DNA of 64,000 nucleotides from Streptomyces luteolus. GTDB taxonomy: Bacteria > Actinomycetota > Actinomycetes > Streptomycetales > Streptomycetaceae. Below the pieces are notes generated by a model. It was not told the DNA's origin and did not search any database. It saw only the letters and a program-made list of their open reading frames with translations. The translations under genes and the position numbers were made by a program. The stretch lies in the NCBI RefSeq assembly GCF_029968015.1, contig NZ_JASCIS010000020.1, forward strand, positions 1 through 64,000. Reading direction: 5' to 3'. How positions within the stretch are numbered: position 1 is the stretch's first letter; each line of letters opens with the position of its first letter. This document shows, in pieces, positions 57,727 through 64,000 of this stretch.

Positions 57727-60700
57727 TCACAGCCGCCAGTCCGGCGCCCCGCCCTTCGGTCTGTACGCGCACGTGCTGCCCGTCGAGACCGACTCCCGCA
57801 GGTGCGCGGCCAGTTCGGGATGGCGGGTGTCCAGGCGGCGGAGGGTGTCGCGGATGCGGGCGGTGACCGTCTTGCGGGCGCGCTCCGCCTCGTCGCCGAG
57901 GCGGCGGGTGCGGCCACCGAGGCCCGCTGCGGCACGGAGCTCGTCGAGGAGAGCCTTGCGCTCCCGGTCGTACTCCGCGGCGCGCTCCGTGGCGCCCCTC
58001 GCCGCAGCGCGGTCTATCTCCTCGTCGAGACGGTCGAGACGGACGCGGTACTGCCGCTTCGCCTCCTCGTCCAGGACCGCATCCCCGCCGAGGCTGCGGG
58101 CCGCGACCACCTCGGCCCCGCCCTCGGGCGCCAGGAGGTGCACGGCCGGGATGTCGTCGCCCGGGCGGGACAGCAACTGCCGCAGGTCCCGCAGTCCCTT
58201 GGCGTCGGGCATCGGTGTCGTCCGACCGGCGTACGACAGCGTCCAGACCGTGCCGTCGTAACGGAACTCGTGGGCAGGCGTGGGCAGTTCGGGACCGGTC
58301 GCGGTGCCGACAGGTTCCCTGGAAGGCGGTGGCTGTGCCAGGGCGGCCGGGGGAGTCGTCGGTTCCGGTGCCGCGCGGACCTCCCGCATCCGGCTCATGC
58401 GGCGCAGCACCTGCCGCATGCCGAGGTCCTCCGCGTCCCGTACGACCTCGGTCAGCAGCTGTGCCGGGTCCTCGCCGCGAGCCGCGCGGACCTCGGCGAG
58501 CTGGGCGCGGGCCAGCACCGACCAGGGCTTGGCCGCGAGGAGTTCGGCCGAGCGGTACGCCCTCGTGAAGCCCTGCTCCGCCTCCTCCAGGCGGCCCGAC
58601 GCGGCGTCGCACAGGGCGATCCAGTGCACGACGGGGCCGCTGATGTCCCAGCCGAACATCGACACCGCCCACTGCCCTGCGTACGGCACGAGCGCCGCGC
58701 GGGCCGCCGCGCACAGCGCGCGGTCCCCTGAGGCCGCCGCGGCCTGCGCCTGGAACCGCAGCCGCAACGGCAGGAAACCGCGGTCGATGTCCGCCGTACG
58801 AGGGTGCGGCTCCGCCTCCGGCCCGGACTCCGGGCCGGACTCCGGGCCCGGCTCCGGGAGCAGCTCCCGCGCGTACGCCACCGCCGCCTCCAACTCGGCC
58901 CGGGAAGCGCCCTCCTCCTCGGCGCGCTCCACCGCCGTGATCCCGAAGAGGAGGCGCGCACACGGGTGCCCGCGCTCCAGGCTGCGCAGCACCTCGTCCA
59001 CTCCTTCGTACCGCCCCTGGAGCAGCGCCAGCGTCCAGCGGTGGTGCTCCAGGAGGGGGAGGAAGTGGGTGTGGGGTTCGGTTCTGCTCGCGTACCCGAA
59101 GGCCTCCGTGAGGAAGCTCTCGGCCTGTGCGAAGCGGCCGCCCAGGGCGCACACGATGGACTGGTCGATGGCCGCGCCCACGCCCATGAGAGGCAGGCCG
59201 GACTGCTCGGCATGCGCCACGTACGCGTGGTACTCGTCGAGATAGCGCGGGTCGCCGAGCTCGATGCGGGCCACCCAGTGCAACGCGCGGGCGAAGTGCT
59301 CGCCCTCCAGGTCGTCGGAGCGCTGGGCGATCGCGGTCAACTCCTCGACCAGCGCGACCCGTTCGGCCGCCGTGCCCGGACCCCAGATGGCGTGGTGGCG
59401 GGCCCACAGGCTGAAGCCGAGCGCCTCGTCGTCCGCGTGCCGGCGGGCCAGGACGGCGCTGCGGACGCTGAGTTCCTGAGCGAGTTCGCTCGCCGGTCGC
59501 CCTTCGGTGCGGTCGACGGCGCCGCCGCGCGCGGGCGCACCGCTGTGGTGTTCGTCCCCTCCGACCAGCGCGCGGTGCGCCTCGCGCAGCAGCTCGTCCG
59601 CCTCGCTCGGGCCTTCCGTGCCGAACAGGCCGGCCAGCTGCCTGCTGCCTGCTGTAGAGCGTGAGCGCCACGCGCGCGAGGAGAGTCGGATCGTCCAGGG
59701 AGCGGGCCAGGTCCAGGGCCTCGTCGAAGGCGACACGGCACGCGTCCTCCTCGCCCGCGTGGTGCAGGGACTCGCCGAGCGCCAGCGCGACCAGGACCCG
59801 CCTGCCCTGGTCCTCCAGGCCTACGGCGCGCTCCGCGGCCCGCCGCTGGTGCACCACCTGCTCCTCCAGTGCGAGCCGCGACCCGGCGTCGTGCGCGGCC
59901 TCCTGCAGCAGCCGCACCGCCGTCTCGGGCGCCACCTCGTCCCCCGCGGCGTACGCATGCCGGGCGCGGTCCGCCGGGAACACCTTCGCGGCCAGGTCGG
60001 GTGCCCGCTCCAGGGCTTCGACCACGGCGGCGTGCAGCGTGCGGGCCTCGTCCGGGGCGGGCTCCTCCTGGAGGGTCTCCCGTACGAGATCGTGGGCGAA
60101 GGCGAAGCGGCCGTTGCCCAAGGACGTCATCAGGCGGGCCGTGACCGCCTGGTCGAGCAGGCGGTCGACGTGCGCCACCGGCGCGCCCGCGACGGCCGCG
60201 AGCACCTGCCGGTGGAACTCCCTGCCGAGCACCGCACCCGTTGTCAGCAGGTCCTTGACCGCCGCGGGCAGCAGGTCGAGGCGGCGCCGCACCGCCTCGC
60301 GGACGCCTGGTGCGACCGCGCCGAGCGTCCCGCCCGCCGCCCACAGGCGGGCCGACTGCTCCACGAAGAACGGGTTGCCGCCCGTGAAGCGGTGCAGTTC
60401 GGTCAGGGTGGGCTCGTCCGGCTCCCGTCCCGCCGTACGCGCCACCAGGGCGCCCGTCTCCGCGCGGGTCAGGCCCGCGAGGCTGAGCGTCGTGCCCTTC
60501 GCGACCAGGGGCAGGATCTGGCCGCGCAGGGGGTGGCCCTCGGCGTCCACCTCCGCGTCCCGGTAGGTGCCGATCAGCAGCAGGCGCTCGAACCAGGCGT
60601 GTCCCGCGGCGAATTCGAGCAGTTTCAGCGAGGCCGAGTCGGCCCAGTGCAGGTCATCGAGGACAACCACCACGGGCTGGTCCTGGGAGACGGTGACCAG

Positions 60701-61105
60701 TGCCGTCGTCACCGCGTCGTACAGGTGGAAGGCGGCCGTCGGGTCGTCGGCACCCGGCACCGGGGACTCACCGAGGAGCGCGCCGAGCCGCCACGAGGTC
60801 TCCGAACCGATGGTCTCCTGGGCCGCGGCGAACCGCTCCTCCCCCACCGCACGCCGCAGGGCGCGCACGACCTGCACCCACGGCCAGTACCCGGGCGCGC
60901 TGTCCGACGCCCAGCAGGCGCCTGTCAGCACCAGGGCGCCTCTGTCCCGCGCCTCGTGCGCGGCCTGGGTGACCAGGGTCGTCTTGCCGATTCCGGGCTC
61001 GCCCGTGACCAGCACGAGCCCGCCGTGGCTGTGCACGGCGCGGTCCACCTCGGCGCGCAGCACGGCCGCCGGGTGGTCTCGTCCGATGAGAGCGGCTGGG
61101 GTCAT
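57727..61105 (-). pseudogene. large AAA-ATPase regulator, split by a 7-bp duplication
   Basis: From ATG 61105 the frame encodes a P-loop ATPase of the LuxR/MalT-like STAND type: Walker A LVTGEPGIGKTTLVTQ, Walker B VVVLDDLHWADSASLKLLEF, and a winged-helix region to about residue 480. At 59640-59653 a tandem GCCTGCT pair shifts the frame; before it the text is ALTLYSR, and after restoring frame it continues QLAGLFGTEGPSEADELL through tetratricopeptide-like helices to a distinct C-terminal domain (FRYDGTVWTLSYAGRTTPMP). The full product would be about 1120 residues. It has no LuxR HTH. Confidence 0.85.
59640..59653. repeat. 7-bp tandem duplication breaking the ATPase gene
   Basis: GCCTGCTGCCTGCT; removing one copy restores a single open frame across the whole gene. 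It is not a homopolymer, so simple base-calling error is unlikely. Confidence 0.85.
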
Positions 61106-61276
61106 GCTTCGAAACCATAGGCGCCGCCACTGACAGTCGGCGGGGCCTGTGGATAACTTCGGAGCCATGAGGACTCACGGACCGAAGCGGGCGCGGCGGG
61201 GCTCACCCCGGCCTGGCCGACGGCGCCGGGGACCTCTGCGGTCGGCGAGGTCGACTCCGCCTCCGTCGCCGCCCGT

Positions 61277-61678
61277 TCAGTCGTGACGGCCCTTGGCGTC
61301 CTCGGTCGTGTAGTAGCGGTAGAACATCGCACCGGCCACCGCCGCGCCCACGATGGCCGCGTTGCCGATGGACCTCAGGATGCTCGCGTCGGTCAGGCTG
61401 TAGAGGAAGCCGAAGGCGATGCCGGTGAACGAGCCCCAGGCCAGGGCGCGCAGCTCGCGCGGCAAGCGTGCGGAGATCGACCGCAGGCCGAAGTAGACGG
61501 CCCCGAAGACGACTCCGGCGACGATGCCGTACAGGACATTGCCCGTCGTGATGGGACCGCCGTCGCGGTGGTTGGCCGCGGCCCACAGGCCGTAGACGAC
61601 CGCGAGGAGCGGGGCCAGCCAGGCCGTCGACCCGGTGGGGCGGTGGGCGCGTACAGGTGCTGGTGCGGCGTGTGCCAT
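61277..61678 (-). CDS. membrane protein, four helices
   Basis: 133 residues. Helices at WLAPLLAVVYGLWAAANHRD, NVLYGIVAGVVFGAVYFGLR, LRALAWGSFTGIAFGFLYSL and SIGNAAIVGAAVAGAMFYRY. No conserved motif identifies a transporter; it resembles uncharacterised streptomycete membrane proteins. The tail is short and charged. No operon partner is evident. Confidence 0.75.
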   Translation of the reverse strand: MAHAAPAPVRAHRPTGSTAWLAPLLAVVYGLWAAANHRDGGPITTGNVLYGIVAGVVFGAVYFGLRSISARLPRELRALAWGSFTGIAFGFLYSLTDASILRSIGNAAIVGAAVAGAMFYRYYTTEDAKGRHD

Positions 61679-61779
61679 GAGGTCGTCCTCTCGTCCTCGC
61701 AGTCACTCCCCTGCACTTCAAGAGCACACCCGGGCAGGTCCCCCGGCAAGTCGGGCGAAGACCCGCCCGGTGGTGTCCT

Positions 61780-61896
61780 CAGCGACGCCCGATGATGTCC
61801 TCGGCAGTGCCTGCCCGGTGGCGTCCTCGGCAGTGCCTGCCCGGTGGCGTCCTCGGCAGTGCCCGGTGGGGTCCTCGGCAGTGCCCGGTGGGGTCC
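61780..61896. repeat. tandem repeats after the SH3-like gene
   Basis: Units GTCCTCGGCAGTGCC(TGCC)CGGTGG, in two lengths of 20 and 24 bp, recur five times. The array begins at the stop codon of the 61897 gene. Confidence 0.85.
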
Positions 61897-62418
61897 TCAG
61901 TGCTCGCGGCAGGAGTCCTGGCACTGGCAGTCGGACCAGCAGGAGTCCGCGTCGTTCCGGTGCCGGCTCCACTCATCACGGTTCTGATCGTGGTGGCGCC
62001 CCGGGTCGCGGCTCTGGTCCCGGTTGTCGCGGTGCTGGTTCCAGTCGCCCCGGTTCTGGTGCTGATTGCGGCCGGTGTCGTCGCACATCGGAGCCTGCCG
62101 TTCCGGTTTCATGTACGCGCCGCTCGCCCAGCCGCGGCCCCCGCCCAGCCAGTACCAGTACGGGTTGCCGTTCACGTGGGTGCTGAGCGTGGCGCACTCG
62201 ATGCGCTCACGTGCGCCCGGCGGCAGTGAACCGACCTTCGCAGAACCGGGGTTGGGTTCCGCCCGCAGATTGATATCGCGGTGCGAGACGACGACGCCCC
62301 ATACGGAGCCGTCGTTCCCGGCCATCGCCGGTGCCGCGGAGGCGAAGCTCACGGCGATGAGAGTGCCGCTCGCGAATGCGGTGACGGCAAGAGTGCGCAA
62401 GGACCTGGTCGTACGCAT
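61897..62418 (-). CDS. secreted SH3-like protein
   Basis: 173 residues. Signal peptide MRTTRSLRTLAVTAFASGTL with cleavage near PAMAG. An SH3-like barrel at 40-110 (HRDINLRAEPNPGSAKVGSL; YWYWLGGGRGWASGAYMKPE) is followed by a hydrophilic Asn/Gln/Arg/His-rich stretch (NRGDWNQHRDNRDQSRDPGR) and a Cys-rich end (SCWSDCQCQDSC). The barrel probably binds cell wall; the tail may bind metal. Confidence 0.85.
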   Translation of the reverse strand: MRTTRSLRTLAVTAFASGTLIAVSFASAAPAMAGNDGSVWGVVVSHRDINLRAEPNPGSAKVGSLPPGARERIECATLSTHVNGNPYWYWLGGGRGWASGAYMKPERQAPMCDDTGRNQHQNRGDWNQHRDNRDQSRDPGRHHDQNRDEWSRHRNDADSCWSDCQCQDSCREH

Positions 62419-62838
62419 GGAGCGACCTCCTCGAACCCCCCTTCCCCCATCCTCAAGGAAACACCCGACGACCCGATCCCGCTCGGCGATTCGGCTCGGC
62501 CGGCGGGCTGTTGGCGGTCACAGACCGTTGCCACATGGGCGCGTGATCCGCTGCCAGGCCTCGCCCGGACCGCCGCTGGACCGCCGCCAGACAGCCATCA
62601 GATTCCGTCAGATCCCGCGAGATCCCGCGAGATCCCGCGAGATCCCGCGAGATCGAATCTGGCGGCCGCGCGATCCGATCTCGCGCCCAAGAGACAGCAG
62701 CAGACAGCGAGAGACAGCAGGAGCACGAAACAAGCACGACAGGCACAGCACGCACAGCAGGCACGACAAGCACGACCAGCAAAGCCCAGGCAGAACTCGA
62801 CGAACGAGGCGGAAGCGGAGAGGCGGGCAGGGGGTGTG
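62419..62838. other. repeat-rich gap without a supported gene
   Basis: Four perfect GATCCCGCGA units lie at 62611-62650, followed by scattered AGACAGC and CACAGCA/CACGACA motifs to 62780. Frames here are low-complexity shadows. Confidence 0.55.
62611..62650. repeat. four perfect 10-bp tandem copies
   Basis: GATCCCGCGA repeated four times, with partial units on both sides. Confidence 0.93.
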
Positions 62839-63405
62839 ATGACGAAGGCGGAGGAGCGGCTCGCGGTCGCGGTGATCGTGGGATCCACCCGCGAGGGACG
62901 CGTCGGCGGCAGTGTCGCGGAATGGTTCCTCGAGCGCGCCACGCAACGCGACGACCTGGCGCTGGACGTGGTGGACCTCGTCGACTACACGGACCTGCCC
63001 GTGCGTTACCCCTCCGCCCCCACCGACGCGATGCGCCGCTTCGCCCGCCATGTAGACCGGGCCGACGGCTTCGTCGTCGTCACGCCCGAGTACAACCGCA
63101 GCTTCCCCGCCGTCCTCAAGCAGGCCATCGACTTCGCGTACGACGAGTGGCACGGCAAGCCCGTCGGCTTCGTCAGCTACGGCTACGACAGCCTGGGACT
63201 GTACGCGGTCGAGCAACTTCGGTGCGTGTTCACCGAGCTGCATGCGATGAGTCTGCGCGACGGCGTCGGTCTCAACCTCGTCGAAGAACTGCCGCGAGGA
63301 CCGGAGAACCGGCCGAGCCGGGCGGTGGCCACGATGCTCGACCAGCTCGTCTGGTGGGGTCACGCACTGCGCACGGCCCGCGCGGCCCACCCGTACCCCT
63401 CGTGA
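62839..63405 (+). CDS. NADPH-dependent FMN reductase family protein
   Basis: 188 residues, flavodoxin-like fold. Motifs: VAVIVGSTREGRVGGSVAEW for the FMN phosphate loop, and VVVTPEYNRSFPAVLKQAID for the flavin ring, both standard for the YhdA/ArsH-type NAD(P)H reductase group. The start ATG 62839 follows GGGGG. It likely reduces quinones, azo dyes or metals. It lies upstream of the drug transporter ATPase gene by 77 bases. Confidence 0.9.
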   Translation: MTKAEERLAVAVIVGSTREGRVGGSVAEWFLERATQRDDLALDVVDLVDYTDLPVRYPSAPTDAMRRFARHVDRADGFVVVTPEYNRSFPAVLKQAIDFAYDEWHGKPVGFVSYGYDSLGLYAVEQLRCVFTELHAMSLRDGVGLNLVEELPRGPENRPSRAVATMLDQLVWWGHALRTARAAHPYPS

Positions 63406-63482
63406 CGCCGTACGCGAGCACCCCGAAGACCGAGAAGCCGCCCCGGCTTCCACGACAAGGAACAAGAAAGGACCGGAGGACC

Positions 63483-64000
63483 ATGAGCAACCAGACTGGC
63501 CGTTCGACCGGCCTGGCCATCGAGACCGCGGGTCTGGTGAAGACCTTCGGGGCCAACCGCGCGGTCGACGGCATCGACCTGAGCGTCCCGGCCGGCACCG
63601 TCTACGGCGTGCTCGGGCCGAACGGCGCGGGCAAGACCACCGCCGTGAAGATGCTCGCCACGCTGCTGCGACCGGACGGCGGAGAGGCACACGTCTTCGG
63701 GCACGACGTGGTGCGCGAGGCGGACGCGGTCCGCAGCCGCGTCAGCCTGACCGGTCAGTACGCCTCAGTCGACGAGGACCTGACCGGCACCGAGAACCTG
63801 GTGCTGCTCGGCCGGCTCACCGGACACTCCAAGCGGGCCTCCGCACAGCGCGCCGAGCAGCTCCTGGAGGCCTTCGGCCTCACCGACGCCGCGCCCCGGC
63901 AGGTGAAGAACTACTCCGGGGGCATGCGGCGCCGAATCGACATCGCCGCATCCATCCTCAACACCCCGGACCTGCTCTTCCTCGACGAGCCCACGACCGG
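63483..64000 (+). CDS. DrrA-type ABC transporter ATP-binding protein (partial)
   Basis: The gene runs off the window after 172 codons. Walker A GPNGAGKTTAVKML, Q-loop LTGQYASVDEDLTGTENL, signature YSGGMRRRID and Walker B LLFLDEPTTG are all present. The sequence following Walker A (ATLLRPDGGEAHVFGHDVV) is typical of the daunorubicin-resistance DrrA group that exports antibiotics with a DrrB membrane partner. The ATG has an AGGACC ribosome site. The permease should follow beyond base 64000. Confidence 0.93.
   Translation, partial: MSNQTGRSTGLAIETAGLVKTFGANRAVDGIDLSVPAGTVYGVLGPNGAGKTTAVKMLATLLRPDGGEAHVFGHDVVREADAVRSRVSLTGQYASVDEDLTGTENLVLLGRLTGHSKRASAQRAEQLLEAFGLTDAAPRQVKNYSGGMRRRIDIAASILNTPDLLFLDEPTT

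Noticed and set aside
62281..62838. long N-terminal extension of the FMN reductase frame
   Set aside because: It is repeat-derived low-complexity sequence, and the family begins at the ATG at 62839.

Overview
The window looks like chromosomal DNA of a Streptomyces or close relative. It is very GC-rich, GTG starts and 4-base ATGA/GTGA gene overlaps are common, and it carries UTRA-type GntR regulators, ESX-like secretion proteins, BlaI with tellurite-resistance proteins, a SigJ-like sigma factor and secreted lectins. Species is not assigned.

Layout. 1-6.4 kb: tail of an integrated element. It has a lower-GC orphan gene, a five/six-gene operon of small proteins around a GntR regulator, a divergent GntR gene, and three genes of WXG100/ESX type. 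It ends at a duplicated 3' half of a tRNA-Gly, read here as the element's right attachment site. 6.7-10.3 kb: a minus-strand metal operon (ArsR repressor, cation diffusion facilitator, methyltransferase, small DUF6153-type protein, TauE/cupredoxin fusion, CopZ-like chaperone) behind a 36-bp palindromic operator. 10.4-19.5 kb: a methyltransferase/MerR pair, then a copper-type cluster: DUF1326 protein, three CsoR-type boxes, DUF6153-like membrane proteins, DUF305 lipoprotein, Asp-box lipoprotein, Cds1-like cysteine synthase and an MFS transporter. 19.5-33.7 kb: an accessory stretch rich in broken genes and small secreted or orphan proteins. It holds DUF1015, EF-hand and asparagine synthase remnants, two paralogous acidic peptides with a shared upstream region, an intact EF-hand protein, a ZIP transporter, a seven-repeat tectonin-like protein, a ricin-type lectin, a membrane protein resembling a pentameric ligand-gated channel, and a chitin-binding peptide. 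33.7-36.9 kb: arsenic genes (ArsC, ArsR, Acr3, second ArsR, ArsI) with three 21-bp repeat boxes.

36.9-47 kb: acyltransferase, a duplicated pair of CNNM/CorC-family membrane proteins (four genes), TerB, a dead M56 sensor protease, BlaI, and two TerD proteins. BlaI-type TACA-N4-TGTA boxes lie in front of terB/CNNM and terD/blaI, so one regulator may control the block. 47-57.7 kb: cupin, EamA exporter with LysR, an acidic orphan, an antiporter, SigJ-like sigma factor, two CrcB fluoride channels flanking a DUF190 protein, two membrane proteins and a MerR gene. 57.7-64 kb: a large AAA regulator disrupted by a 7-bp tandem duplication, small membrane and secreted proteins, an FMN reductase and the start of a drug ABC transporter ATPase.

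Two themes cut across the window. First, metal and oxyanion stress functions (copper, zinc-type cations, arsenic, tellurite, fluoride) fill much of it, each with a local regulator and visible operator. Second, short tandem repeats sit at or just after stop codons of many genes, and several genes are broken by small indels.
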